A stretch of 20,187 nt of DNA, taken from the IMG/VR virus record IMGVR_UViG_3300048010_000005, positions 1 through 20,187 of that record. One strand, written 5' to 3'. This document shows, in pieces, positions 1 to 7,032 of the stretch. How positions within the stretch are numbered: the first letter of the stretch is position 1; each line of letters begins with the position of its first letter. The translations under genes and the position numbers were made by a program. The notes beneath the pieces are model-generated. The model saw only the letters and a list, made by a program, of their open reading frames with translations, searched no databases and had not been told where the DNA came from. This DNA comes from a virus.

Positions 1-974
1 CAATGAAGGTAATGTCTGGTGTACAGGCCCGCCTCCATGCTGCCATGAAAAAAGAGTTACGACTTTTGTCTAAGATTGTTCACGATTATATGCCTGATGA
101 GTACGTGTATGAAGTTGACGGAGACTTTAGCAGGAAGGCTGATTTTGACAAACGTATAGACGTTATACCTGTATCTGACCCCAACGCCGCTACTATGGCG
201 CAGCGTATTATGCAGTATCAAGCCGCGTTACAACTAGCGCAACAAGCGCCCCAATTGTACGACATGGGTAAGCTGCACAGGCAAATGCTTGAGGTTCTTG
301 GCATCCAAGACGCGGAAGATTTAATCAAGCTACCTGAAGATATTAAACCTTCTGACCCTGTAACTGAGAACATGATGATCCTGAAACAGGAGCCAGTCAA
401 AGCGTTCAAGTATCAAGATCACGAAGCTCACCTAGCGGTGCATATGGCTGCGGCACAAGATCCAAAGATTATGCAGATGGTGGGGCAGTCTCCATTTGCT
501 CAAGTAATACAGCAGGCAATGGCGGCACATATTACAGAGCATGTTGCATTCCAGTATCGTAGGGAAATGGAAAAGATGCTGGGGGTCGAGATGCCTAGCG
601 AAGATCAGCCATTGCCTGAAGATGTTGAGGTTGAAATTTCTAGATTGGCTAAGGATGCAGCAGAGAAGCTTCTCAAGAAAGATCAGGCAGAGGTGTCTCA
701 GCAGCAGGCTCAAGCGCAACAACAAGATCCTGTTGTACAGATGCAACAGCAAGAGCTTCAGCTAAAAGCGCAAGAGCTTCAGCATAAGATGCAACTAGAC
801 ACGGCTAAGCTTCAGCTTGAAGCTGAGAAGATTAAAGCCACTAATCAAAGAGAGGGTGCCAAGCTGGGAGTTAAGCTGGCAACTGATCTTGATAATTCCC
901 AACGTGCAGATCAGCAGGCTGGGGCGAAACTGGGAGTTGAATTAGCAAAGGAGCTAGGTAAGGGGGATGGATGA
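1..974 (+). CDS. Portal protein, C-terminal part (5' truncated by window edge)
   Basis: The portal forms the dodecameric ring at the capsid vertex through which DNA is packaged. The reading frame is open to the left edge, and the first ATG (position 3) is probably internal, so only the C-terminal 323 residues are visible. The segment RIDVIPVSDPNAATMAQR (visible residues 51-68), followed by helices rich in Gln and Leu, is typical of the P22-like portal C-terminal region in environmental phages. Residues about 229-282 form a long Gln-rich, probably coiled-coil helix, like the barrel/tail helices of P22-type portals. GAKLGV occurs twice near the end (285-290 and 307-312), a short internal duplication. 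The next gene overlaps it by 8 bases. The missing N-terminal half is needed for a firm family assignment. Confidence 0.85.
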   Translation, partial: MKVMSGVQARLHAAMKKELRLLSKIVHDYMPDEYVYEVDGDFSRKADFDKRIDVIPVSDPNAATMAQRIMQYQAALQLAQQAPQLYDMGKLHRQMLEVLGIQDAEDLIKLPEDIKPSDPVTENMMILKQEPVKAFKYQDHEAHLAVHMAAAQDPKIMQMVGQSPFAQVIQQAMAAHITEHVAFQYRREMEKMLGVEMPSEDQPLPEDVEVEISRLAKDAAEKLLKKDQAEVSQQQAQAQQQDPVVQMQQQELQLKAQELQHKMQLDTAKLQLEAEKIKATNQREGAKLGVKLATDLDNSQRADQQAGAKLGVELAKELGKGDG

Positions 975-1155
975 CACGGTTGTTGCGTTGATGAAACGTA
1001 GCATATCCGAATCCAAGACGGAGATAGAACAGTTTTTGGCCGGGGGCCAAGCACAATCTATGGAAGATTACTGCCGTCTTGTAGGGAGATATGAGGCTTT
1101 AAAACTAATTGAAGCCGATTTAGTTGATTTGGAAGAAAGAATTATTGCACAATAA
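967..1155 (+). CDS. Small helical protein after portal, unknown function
   Basis: This 62-residue protein starts inside the end of the portal gene (8-base overlap), which suggests translational coupling. The sequence is predicted all-helical and moderately acidic (motifs SMEDYCRLVGRYEAL and EADLVDLEERI), with no signal peptide or membrane segment. Similar short coiled ORFs are common directly after portal genes in aquatic podovirus-like genomes, but I know no function for them. Codon use and frame fit the operon. The overlap and lack of a competing frame support it as a real gene; its role is not recognisable. Confidence 0.7.
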   Translation: MDDTVVALMKRSISESKTEIEQFLAGGQAQSMEDYCRLVGRYEALKLIEADLVDLEERIIAQ

Positions 1156-1187
1156 GTTCTAGTATTCTATTTCGTAATTGGGGGCTT

Positions 1188-1221
1188 CGCGGATAGACCG
1201 CGCAAGGTTTCTGTGAACCTT
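1188..1221 (+). promoter_or_regulatory. Tandem small hairpins in the leader of the GroES-like gene
   Basis: Two adjacent perfect inverted repeats are visible. CGCGG (1188-1192) pairs with CCGCG (1198-1202) around a 5-base loop, and AAGGTT (1204-1209) pairs with AACCTT (1216-1221) around a 6-base loop. They lie in the 87-base gap before the ATG at 1243, one of the larger gaps in the head module. No U-tract follows, so they are not intrinsic terminators. An mRNA processing or translation-control role is possible but unproven, and chance is not excluded. Confidence 0.35.
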
Positions 1222-1242
1222 AATCACTGCAAGGTATATGCA

Positions 1243-1611
1243 ATGTATAAAGATGAAAAAGTAACTGACGATAAAGTAGCAACTCAGTTACCAGAACCAA
1301 AAGGCTACAAAGTTCTTATTAGCACTGTTGAGGTTAATGAGAAGACCGAAGGCGGGGTGTATATGCCTGACCAACTTAGGCAGGCAGAAGAAACCGCTTC
1401 TATTATAGGGTTTGTAATTAAAACTGGCCCTGATGCGTATTCCGATAAAGATAGATTTCCAAATGGAGCCTACTGCAAGGAAGGTGATTTTGTGATCTTT
1501 AGATCTTATTCAGGAACCAGATTTAAAATACATGGCAAAGAGTTTCGTCTTGTAAATGATGACACTGTTGAAGCAGTCGTCGAAGATCCACGGGGGTATA
1601 CACGGGTATGA
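1243..1611 (+). CDS. GroES-like co-chaperonin
   Basis: The 122-residue product resembles the 10-kDa co-chaperonin that caps the GroEL chamber. Matching features in order are a first strand GYKVLISTVEV (21-31), a mobile-loop-like KTEGGVYMPDQ (34-44; GroES has GGI-hydrophobic here), a strand IIGFVIKTGPDA (54-65), EGDFVIF (80-86, matching GDIVIF of GroES), and a C-terminal strand with LVNDDTVEAVVED (103-115). It is slightly longer than GroES (97 residues). I chose the ATG at 1243 with AAGG at 1231; an in-frame GTG at 1213 would add 10 residues but falls inside a hairpin. The stop overlaps the next start (ATGA at 1608). Placement just before scaffold and capsid genes suggests it helps host GroEL fold the capsid protein, as gp31 does in T4. 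Confidence 0.82.
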   Translation: MYKDEKVTDDKVATQLPEPKGYKVLISTVEVNEKTEGGVYMPDQLRQAEETASIIGFVIKTGPDAYSDKDRFPNGAYCKEGDFVIFRSYSGTRFKIHGKEFRLVNDDTVEAVVEDPRGYTRV

Positions 1612-2561
1612 ATAGTTTGGCAGATAAACCAGAGCTAACAGAACAAGATCTTGAAAACGAATCACCTGAAACACAAGATGTTGTGGATGATTCGTTTGAG
1701 ATAGAAGTGTCTGACGACACTCCTGAAGAAGAGAAACCGCGTCTGGCAGAAGATAGAGAGCCAGAAGTGCCTTCTGACGATGAGATAGATAAATATTCTG
1801 TTGGGGTTCAAAAGCGCATAAACAAGCTAAAATTTGAAGCGCAAGAGCAAGAACGGCAAAAACTCGAGGCCCACAGGCTACAAGAAGAGGCTCTGCGGTA
1901 TGCTCAACAGATAAAATCTGAAAACGAACAGTTACGAAAAAACCTTGATGCGGGTGAAGAAACCCTTATTGGGCAGGCTAAAGGGCGCATCGAAGCGCAG
2001 TTAGATAAGGCTAAATCTGCGTATAAAGCTGCATATGAGTCAGGAGATCCTGACGCTTTAATAGCCGCGCAAGAGCAGCTAACGACCTTGAAGGTAGAGT
2101 CTGACAGGGTAAATAACTATAAACCACAGGTTAGAACCGCGCCACAGCCACAGCCACAGTATGCTCAACCTGCCCCGCAAGTTGATAAGCCTGATCCAAA
2201 AGCCCTTGAGTGGGGTAAGAAAAATACTTGGTTTGAGAATCCTGAAACTCCTGAAATGACAGGCTATGCATATGGTGTGCATCAAAAGCTTGTACAATCA
2301 GGGATTGATCCGAGAAGCGATTCTTATTATGATGAAATAGACAAGGCTATGAAAAAAGCCTTTCCAGATAAGTTTGACGGTGGGCAAATAGAGGAAGAAG
2401 CACCCCAACGTCAGGCCGGTTCCGTGGTTGCCGCACCGTCAAGATCGACAAAAAAGCCACGCACAGTGCGATTAACCTCGACGCAAGCCTCTCTCGCCAA
2501 GCGGCTTGGACTCACGAATGAGCAATATGTGGCGCAAATGTTGAAGGATCAATCCAAATGA
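1608..2561 (+). CDS. Putative capsid scaffolding protein
   Basis: This 317-residue protein lies where a scaffold is expected, between portal/GroES and the capsid genes. The first 60 residues are strongly acidic (runs such as VSDDTPEEE). Residues 65-170 form a long charged helix with heptad character, likely coiled coil. A Pro/Gln linker (175-195) follows, then a helical C-terminal domain with EWGKKNTWFENPE (201-213) and a basic end around 282-305 (TKKPRTVRL and SLAKRLGL). An acidic, coiled body with a basic C-terminus that binds coat protein is the usual scaffold design. This architecture recurs before gpT-like capsid genes in aquatic phages. Translational coupling is suggested at both ends (ATGA overlaps). 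Confidence 0.72.
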   Translation: MNSLADKPELTEQDLENESPETQDVVDDSFEIEVSDDTPEEEKPRLAEDREPEVPSDDEIDKYSVGVQKRINKLKFEAQEQERQKLEAHRLQEEALRYAQQIKSENEQLRKNLDAGEETLIGQAKGRIEAQLDKAKSAYKAAYESGDPDALIAAQEQLTTLKVESDRVNNYKPQVRTAPQPQPQYAQPAPQVDKPDPKALEWGKKNTWFENPETPEMTGYAYGVHQKLVQSGIDPRSDSYYDEIDKAMKKAFPDKFDGGQIEEEAPQRQAGSVVAAPSRSTKKPRTVRLTSTQASLAKRLGLTNEQYVAQMLKDQSK

Positions 2562-3001
2562 GTAACAGAACCTCACGCAGTAATGATGACCGCGAAGCGG
2601 TCAAACGTAAAGTGTCATGGGAAAGACCGACCATGTTACCGACCCCCGAACCTCGCGCTGGCATTAGCTATCGCTGGATTCGCACCTCTACTTTGGGTAC
2701 TACGGATAACAAGAATGTTTCTTCCAGATTTCGTGAAGGTTGGACACCTGTTCGTAAAGAGGATCATCCGAACCTTCAAATCGTGTCCGATATTGATTCG
2801 AGATTTCAAGACGGCATTGAGGTAGGTGGCTTATTGTTATGTCAAAACGCCATCGAAAAAGTTGAGGCTAGGGTTGAGAAGCAGCTAGACATGGCACAGA
2901 GCCAGATGGAAGCGGTTGATAATTCCTATCTGAAACAATCAGACCCTCGTATGCCCGTTCTAAACCCAGAACGGAGTACACGATCTTCATTTGGCAAGTA
3001 A
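2558..3001 (+). CDS. Conserved phage protein of unknown function
   Basis: The 147-residue product overlaps the scaffold gene by 4 bases. Its N-terminus is basic and probably disordered (MSNRTSRSNDDREAVKRK). A central segment with GISYRWIRTST (35-45), SRFREGWTPVRKEDHP (56-71) and GIEVGGLLLCQN (85-96) follows, then a helix about 97-125 and a disordered end. A GWxxVRxExHP-like pattern before the decoration and capsid genes is something I recall as widespread in aquatic phage genomes, without a known role. Its position suggests a capsid-assembly or minor head component, but that is inference only. No catalytic motif is visible. Confidence 0.7.
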   Translation: MSNRTSRSNDDREAVKRKVSWERPTMLPTPEPRAGISYRWIRTSTLGTTDNKNVSSRFREGWTPVRKEDHPNLQIVSDIDSRFQDGIEVGGLLLCQNAIEKVEARVEKQLDMAQSQMEAVDNSYLKQSDPRMPVLNPERSTRSSFGK

Positions 3002-3048
3002 CCCTTTTGGGGAGCTTGTCGTAACTTAAACTCTAGGAGTATGAGAAA

Positions 3049-3660
3049 ATGGCTACTACAGCAGCTCCCTACGGCTTAAAACCTGTGCGCCGCGCAGATG
3101 GAATGCCGTATGCTGGTGCGACTAATCAGTATCTCATTGACCCCGCTGGAGAAGCAACAAACCTGTTCTACGGGCAAGTTGTTATCATTGGGGCTGATGG
3201 TTACATCGCACTCGCAACTGGTTCAGGTGCAGACCTGACATCTAACAGCATCTCAGGAACAACAGGCGTTGGCGCTATTGGCGTTTTCGTTGGTTGTGAG
3301 TATGTAAATTCTTCAGGCCAAACGGTCCAAGCGCAGTATTACCCAACTGGAACTTCCAATGGTGATGCTATTAAAGCGTATGTTGTTGACGATCCAAATG
3401 TACTATTCCAAGCCCAGCTTGATGGTACAGGAGCGCAAACAATCATCGGTACAAACACATTCTTTGCAGCAGTGCAGTCTACCTCAACTGGTAATACCAC
3501 GACAGGTAACTCTACATCTGCATTGGACGCTACGGTGAAGACTGCCGCAGCGGCGTTCCGTGTTGTTTCACATGTGTCAGATGCTGCTGATGCGTTCCCA
3601 GATGTACTTGTAAAGTTCAATCCGGGCGCTCACCAGATGACCAATAACGTAGGCTTATAA
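3049..3660 (+). CDS. Putative head decoration protein
   Basis: This 203-residue protein precedes the major capsid gene by 12 bases. It begins MATTAAPYGLKPVRR, a start typical of decoration-like proteins next to gpT-type capsid genes in aquatic phages. The composition is low in charge and rich in Gly, Thr, Ala and Ser, with beta-strand patterning (FYGQVVIIGADGYIALATG; IGVFVGCEYVN). An AGGAG ribosome-binding site lies at 3035-3039. Decoration proteins bind the outside of expanded capsids and stabilise them. The assignment rests on location and composition, not a catalytic signature; a minor capsid protein is an alternative. Confidence 0.68.
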   Translation: MATTAAPYGLKPVRRADGMPYAGATNQYLIDPAGEATNLFYGQVVIIGADGYIALATGSGADLTSNSISGTTGVGAIGVFVGCEYVNSSGQTVQAQYYPTGTSNGDAIKAYVVDDPNVLFQAQLDGTGAQTIIGTNTFFAAVQSTSTGNTTTGNSTSALDATVKTAAAAFRVVSHVSDAADAFPDVLVKFNPGAHQMTNNVGL

Positions 3661-3672
3661 GGAGGTTAAATC

Positions 3673-4578
3673 ATGGCTATTTCACGCGCCCAGCTCCTTA
3701 AAGAGCTGTTACCGGGTCTGAATGCATTGTTTGGTTTGGAGTACGGAAAGTACGAAGACGAACATTCTGAGATCTATGAAACTGAAACTTCAGAGCGTAG
3801 CTTTGAAGAGGAAGTTAAATTATCAGGTTTTGGAGCCGCCCCTGTGAAAGCAGAAGGTGCTTCAATTTCTTATGACAACGCACAGGAATCATTCACTGCG
3901 CGTTACAATCATGAGACAGTCGCAATGGGCTTTTCTATCACAGAAGAGGCTATGGAAGACAATCTGTATGATTCGCTTTCTGCTCGTTATACCAAAGCTC
4001 TTGCTCGCGGTATGGCATACACAAAGCAAACAAAGGCTGCTTCTTTGTTAAACACAGGCTTCACCACCTTTAACTCAGGTGATGGCGTTACTTTGTTTAG
4101 CACAGCGCACCCAACCGTTGAGGGCACTACTAACGCTAACCGCCCTGCAACTGATGCTGACTTGAATGAAACCTCACTTGAGCAAGCTGTTATTGATATT
4201 GCCGCGTTCACAGATGAACGTGGTTTGTTGATTGCTGCGCGCCCTCGTAAGTTAATCATTCCACCAGCATTAATGTTTGTTGCAACTCGCTTGTTGGAAA
4301 CAACTCTGCGTGTTGGTACAGCAGATAATGATATCAACGCACTTAACTCAAACGGATCTATTCCAGAGGGTTATGCGGTGAACCACTATCTGACAGACAA
4401 TGATGCCTTCTTCATCACAACTGATGTGCCTAACGGCATGAAGCACTTTGTCCGTACCGCTATGCAAACAGGCATGGATGGTGACTTTGACACTGGTAAC
4501 GTGCGCTACAAAGCGCGTGAGCGTTACAGCTTTGGTGTATCAGATCCATTGGGAATGTACGCTTCTCGCGGAGCATAA
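3673..4578 (+). CDS. Major capsid protein (Mu gpT-like, HK97 fold)
   Basis: The 301-residue product has hallmarks of the Mu gpT-like major head protein family. These are the opening SRAQLLKELLPGLNALFGLEY, an early acidic E-loop-like region with GAAPVKAEGASISYDNAQES, a spine helix with ITEEAMEDNLYDSLSARYTKALARGM (predicted, about 92-117), and PRKLIIPPAL (about 196-205), typical of the P-domain. The C-terminus is RYKARERYSFGVSDPLGMYASR. No N-terminal delta-domain protease site is obvious, in keeping with the separate scaffold. The gene is preceded by a near-perfect Shine-Dalgarno sequence (GGAGG at 3661-3665, 7 bases from ATG) and followed by a strong terminator, as expected for the most abundant virion protein. 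Confidence 0.9.
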   Translation: MAISRAQLLKELLPGLNALFGLEYGKYEDEHSEIYETETSERSFEEEVKLSGFGAAPVKAEGASISYDNAQESFTARYNHETVAMGFSITEEAMEDNLYDSLSARYTKALARGMAYTKQTKAASLLNTGFTTFNSGDGVTLFSTAHPTVEGTTNANRPATDADLNETSLEQAVIDIAAFTDERGLLIAARPRKLIIPPALMFVATRLLETTLRVGTADNDINALNSNGSIPEGYAVNHYLTDNDAFFITTDVPNGMKHFVRTAMQTGMDGDFDTGNVRYKARERYSFGVSDPLGMYASRGA

Positions 4579-4626
4579 AGTATGCTATAAGGTGGGTACT
4601 TCATGTATTCTCCTCATGTATAACTC

Positions 4627-4658
4627 AGGGGCAGCTTCGGTTGCCCCTTTCTTTTTGT
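4627..4658 (+). terminator. Rho-independent terminator after major capsid gene
   Basis: AGGGGCAGC (4627-4635) pairs with GTTGCCCCT (4640-4648, allowing one G-U pair) around a TTCG tetraloop closed by C-G, the exceptionally stable cUUCGg loop. A T-rich tract (TTTCTTTTTG) follows. It lies about 50 bases after the capsid stop codon. It likely stops, fully or partly, transcripts coming through the head genes, so downstream genes need read-through, antitermination or a new promoter. Confidence 0.88.
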
Positions 4659-4690
4659 TTAAATATCTATTACTATATGTGTATCCCTGA

Positions 4691-4709
4691 CAGACACATG
4701 GTGTGTCTG
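4691..4709 (+). promoter_or_regulatory. Small hairpin upstream of the next structural gene
   Basis: CAGACAC (4691-4697) is a perfect inverted repeat of GTGTCTG (4703-4709) with a 5-base spacer. It lies between the terminator and the AGGAGATC ribosome-binding region of the gene at 4733. No U-tract follows, so it is not a terminator. It could be an operator, an mRNA-end stabiliser or chance. The AT-rich stretch 4655-4680 just before it could hold a promoter, but I see no convincing -35/-10 pair. Confidence 0.35.
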
Positions 4710-4732
4710 ACTAACCCAGACAGGAGATCGAC

Positions 4733-5203
4733 ATGGGTACTACTACTTTTTCTGGTCCTATACGGGCTGGCAACATCCGCAACACAACGGGCACTACTGT
4801 TGGGTCAGACATAGCAAACGTAGGTTATGTTGTAATGACTCAACAACATGTAATGGATATTTCTGGCGGCGCTGTCGCAGCAGAAGCCACAAATGTGGTA
4901 ATCCCTGCCAACTCAAAAATCGTAGACATCATCATTGATTTAGAAGTGGCTGCTAACACTACGACGAATATCAGTGTTGGTGATACCGTAGGCGGTGCAG
5001 CGACCCTTGTTAATGCTGTTGCTTCTGGAACTACTGTAGGTATTAAGGCGTTAGGCGCTTCTGGCGGTGGTACACTTACATGGAAAAACACTGGTACATC
5101 TGATTTGAAATTAACTGCGACCTCAAGTGCAGGTACAAATGCGGGATCAGTTGTTATAACAGTGATGTATGCTCAAGCGTTTAATACGGCTGTTCAGCCG
5201 TAA
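4733..5203 (+). CDS. Putative virion structural protein (head fibre or decoration type)
   Basis: This 156-residue protein begins MGTTTFSGPIRAGNIRNTTGTTVGSD, a start I recall from many aquatic phage structural clusters directly after the capsid gene. The body is low in charge and beta-rich, with VVIPANSKIVDIIIDLEVAAN (about 61-81) followed by Thr/Gly/Ala-rich strands ending in VVITVMYAQAF. This pattern fits a capsid-surface or tail-associated beta-sandwich. A GGAG site lies about 8 bases upstream. It is the first gene after the capsid terminator. Function is inferred from position and composition only. Confidence 0.68.
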   Translation: MGTTTFSGPIRAGNIRNTTGTTVGSDIANVGYVVMTQQHVMDISGGAVAAEATNVVIPANSKIVDIIIDLEVAANTTTNISVGDTVGGAATLVNAVASGTTVGIKALGASGGGTLTWKNTGTSDLKLTATSSAGTNAGSVVITVMYAQAFNTAVQP

Positions 5204-5213
5204 GGAGGCCTAG

Positions 5214-5501
5214 ATGGCTGGTCAAGAGATACGGGCATTTAATGTCTCAACATCAGGATTTAGTGCAGGGGTTGTTGGCCCCGCACGGAGTCGAATACAG
5301 GGCATCTTGGTGTATGCCACTAACATCACAGCATTTACTATTAAGAATGGCTCCGCATCAGGAGCCACTCTGCTGGATTTAACCCTTCCAGCGGGATGGA
5401 ACGATGTGTTTCTCCCTAATGATGGTATTCTTGCTGACAATGGGGCCTATGTGTCTGCTCTATCAGGCTCTGGTTCAGTGATAACTTTACTCCTTGAGTA
5501 A
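5214..5501 (+). CDS. Small beta-rich structural protein, unknown role
   Basis: The 95-residue product has a strong ribosome-binding site (AAGGAGG) ten bases after the previous stop. It is nearly uncharged and strand-rich (SRIQGILVYATNITAFTIKNG; TLLDLTLPAGWNDVFLPNDGILADNGAYV), typical of a compact beta-sandwich. There is no signal peptide or membrane helix. The motif with a substrate-like PAGWNDVFLPNDGI loop recurs in small proteins of aquatic phage head regions. It could be a capsid decoration or a small tail component. I do not recognise a named family. Confidence 0.65.
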   Translation: MAGQEIRAFNVSTSGFSAGVVGPARSRIQGILVYATNITAFTIKNGSASGATLLDLTLPAGWNDVFLPNDGILADNGAYVSALSGSGSVITLLLE

Positions 5502-5504
5502 GAG

Positions 5505-5798
5505 ATGGCTGAGAAAAAGAAAGGCTCCATGAAGGGGCACAGCATAAAAGGTGGTCATAAACGTCCCACAAAGTCTGGGGCGGGTATGACAAAAAAGGGT
5601 GTTGCCAAGTATCGCAAGGACAACCCCGGCTCCAAGTTAAAAACTGCTGTGACGGGGAAGGTTAAGAAGGGGAGCAAGGACGCAAAGCGGCGCAAGTCTT
5701 TCTGCGCCCGTTCTGCTGGACAAATGAAGAAGTTCCCCAAAGCAGCAAAAGATCCTAATAGTAGGTTAAGGCAAGCAAGAAAACGGTGGAAATGTTAA
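5505..5798 (+). CDS. Small, very basic protein with SFCARSAGQ motif (DUF-type)
   Basis: This is a 97-residue, strongly basic protein with Lys in nearly every third position of the first half. The conserved core is KRRKSFCARSAGQMKKFPKA (63-82) followed by DPNSRLRQARKRWKC (83-97). From memory this C-terminal signature (SFCARSxGQ, then DPxSRxxxxxRxW) appears in a domain of unknown function found in phages and large eukaryotic viruses; I cannot check the accession. It has two cysteines, including the last residue. Such basicity suggests binding to DNA inside the head, but this is inference. It is the first of three consecutive basic genes, each starting at or within one base of the previous stop. 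Confidence 0.75.
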   Translation: MAEKKKGSMKGHSIKGGHKRPTKSGAGMTKKGVAKYRKDNPGSKLKTAVTGKVKKGSKDAKRRKSFCARSAGQMKKFPKAAKDPNSRLRQARKRWKC

Positions 5799-6092
5799 AT
5801 GGCTATTTCTCGTTCCCAGATGGGCAGTCAACTAACAGGTAACAGAACCTCTACAGGTGATGACGCTAAAGACCTTGAGATTATTCGTTTTGGCAAAGGT
5901 GGCAAGACGAAGAAGAAATCTAAAAGTCGTGTTAATGAAGCTGGCAATTACACCCAACCAGAGAAGAGAAAGCGTATATTTAATCGCATAAAGGCTGGTG
6001 GAAAAGGCGGCAAACCGGGGCAATGGTCAGCAAGAAAAGCGCAAATGTTGGCGAAGGCTTATAAAAAAGCGGGTGGGGGCTATAGAGGTTAA
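5799..6092 (+). CDS. Small, very basic protein with GQWSARKAQ motif (DUF-type)
   Basis: The 97-residue basic product starts immediately after the previous stop codon. The N-terminus is polar, and residues about 32-44 are Lys-rich (GKGGKTKKKSKSR). The conserved part is VNEAGNYTQPEKRKRIFNRI (45-64), then KAGGKGGKPGQWSARKAQ (65-82) and an aromatic/glycine end (GGGYRG). This VNEAGNYT...GQWSARKAQ signature is one I recall from phage and large-virus proteins of unknown function. Its size equals that of the gene before it, but the sequences are not obviously related. Nucleic-acid binding is likely from charge, not shown. Confidence 0.75.
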   Translation: MAISRSQMGSQLTGNRTSTGDDAKDLEIIRFGKGGKTKKKSKSRVNEAGNYTQPEKRKRIFNRIKAGGKGGKPGQWSARKAQMLAKAYKKAGGGYRG

Positions 6093-6355
6093 TGGCGCTC
6101 AAGAAGTCACAGAAGAGCTTGAAGTCTTGGACAAAGCAGAAGTGGCGAACAAAGTCTGGCAAGCCATCGACGCAAGGGAGCAAGGCTACAGGCGAGCGAT
6201 ATCTTCCTGAGAAGGCTATCAAGTCTTTGACCTCTGCGGAGTACGCCGCTACTACGAAGAAGAAACGCGAGGCCACCAAGAAGGGCAAGCAGGTTGCCAA
6301 GCAGCCTAAGAAAATTGCAAAGAAAACCAAACGGTTTAGGAGCGTAGTGACATAA
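6092..6355 (+). CDS. Small, very basic protein with ERYLPEKA motif (DUF5872-like, tentative)
   Basis: The 87-residue product overlaps the previous gene by one base and the next by one base (TAATG), so it is probably translated by reinitiation. It has SLKSWTKQKWRTKSGKPS (8-25), ATGERYLPEKAIKSLTSAEYAA (about 31-52) and a Lys-rich tail. The order WTxxKWRT...ERYLPxxA...LTxxE resembles what I remember as DUF5872, a family in phages and large DNA viruses, but I could not verify the name. Together with the two genes before it, it forms a run of three unrelated, basic, cryptic domains. A competing frame at 5998-6210 is less plausible, as it lacks this motif. Confidence 0.75.
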   Translation: MALKKSQKSLKSWTKQKWRTKSGKPSTQGSKATGERYLPEKAIKSLTSAEYAATTKKKREATKKGKQVAKQPKKIAKKTKRFRSVVT

Positions 6356-7032
6356 TGGCTGTAGTAACCCCAGACATGCCAGAGATTTTTGAGGAAGCTT
6401 TTGAAAGGGCTGGCCTTGAGATGCGTACTGGATACGACCTTAAAACCGCACGAAGAAGTCTAAATCTTTTAACATTGGAGTGGCAGAACCGTGGTCTTAA
6501 TCTCTTCACTATTGAAGCGGGTACGCTCGCTGTTACAGCGGGTACGGCAACGTATACCCTCCCTGCGGATACAATTGATATCATCGAACACCAAATCCGC
6601 ACCGGAACGGGCACAAACCAAATCGACACCTCCCTCGAAAGAGTCAGTGTCTCGACCTACGCCCAGCAAACCAACAAAAACACGCAAGGTAGGCCGACCC
6701 AAATCTACGTCCAAAGGCTCCCAACGGAAACAAAAGTAACTCTTTGGCCCGTACCTGATAATACAACGACCTATGAAATAGCATATCATAGGCTAAAAGG
6801 TATTGATGGGCTGTCATCTGGAGTTGGGGCAGCGATATCTTCTGTACCGCCTCGATTCGTGCCCTGCTTGGTTGCAGGCATGGCATATTACATTGCTATG
6901 AAAAAGAACCCTCAGATGGCGGCTAACCTAAAGCAAGAGTACGAGTTTCAGTTCCAGCTAGCTGCTGGTGAGGATGAAGAGACAGCATCAATTAAGTTCG
7001 TTCCATTCAACACATTTATGATGGGTGCGTGA
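6355..7032 (+). CDS. Head-tail connector, P22 gp4-like
   Basis: This 225-residue protein fits the P22 gp4-like tail accessory/connector family that binds beneath the portal. The N-terminal helices contain AFERAGLEMRTGYDLKTARRSLNLLTLEWQ, split by the typical RGLNLFTIEAG turn (45-55). GTATYTLPADTIDIIEH (62-78) is a hallmark beta segment, and WPVPDNTTTYEIAYHRLK (about 131-148) another. The C-terminal helix has GMAYYIAMKKNPQ. The start codon overlaps the previous stop. In P22, gp4 closes the portal channel and docks the tail; the same role is likely here. The second adaptor at 8576 belongs to a different family. Confidence 0.85.
   Translation: MAVVTPDMPEIFEEAFERAGLEMRTGYDLKTARRSLNLLTLEWQNRGLNLFTIEAGTLAVTAGTATYTLPADTIDIIEHQIRTGTGTNQIDTSLERVSVSTYAQQTNKNTQGRPTQIYVQRLPTETKVTLWPVPDNTTTYEIAYHRLKGIDGLSSGVGAAISSVPPRFVPCLVAGMAYYIAMKKNPQMAANLKQEYEFQFQLAAGEDEETASIKFVPFNTFMMGA

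Noticed and set aside
1145-1173. Possible promoter (TTGCAC, 17 bases, TATTTC) before the GroES-like gene
   Set aside because: Each box matches the consensus at only three positions; within chance for AT-rich DNA.
1213-1242. GTG start for the GroES-like gene
   Set aside because: It lies in a hairpin, the added 10 residues have no GroES counterpart, and ATG 1243 has AAGG upstream.
4448-4690. 80-residue open frame overlapping the end of the capsid gene and the terminator
   Set aside because: It runs mostly within the capsid gene in another frame and through the terminator hairpin; no matching domain or ribosome-binding site.
5998-6210. 70-residue frame overlapping the second and third basic genes
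   Set aside because: Both overlapping genes carry conserved-looking motifs in their own frames; this one does not.
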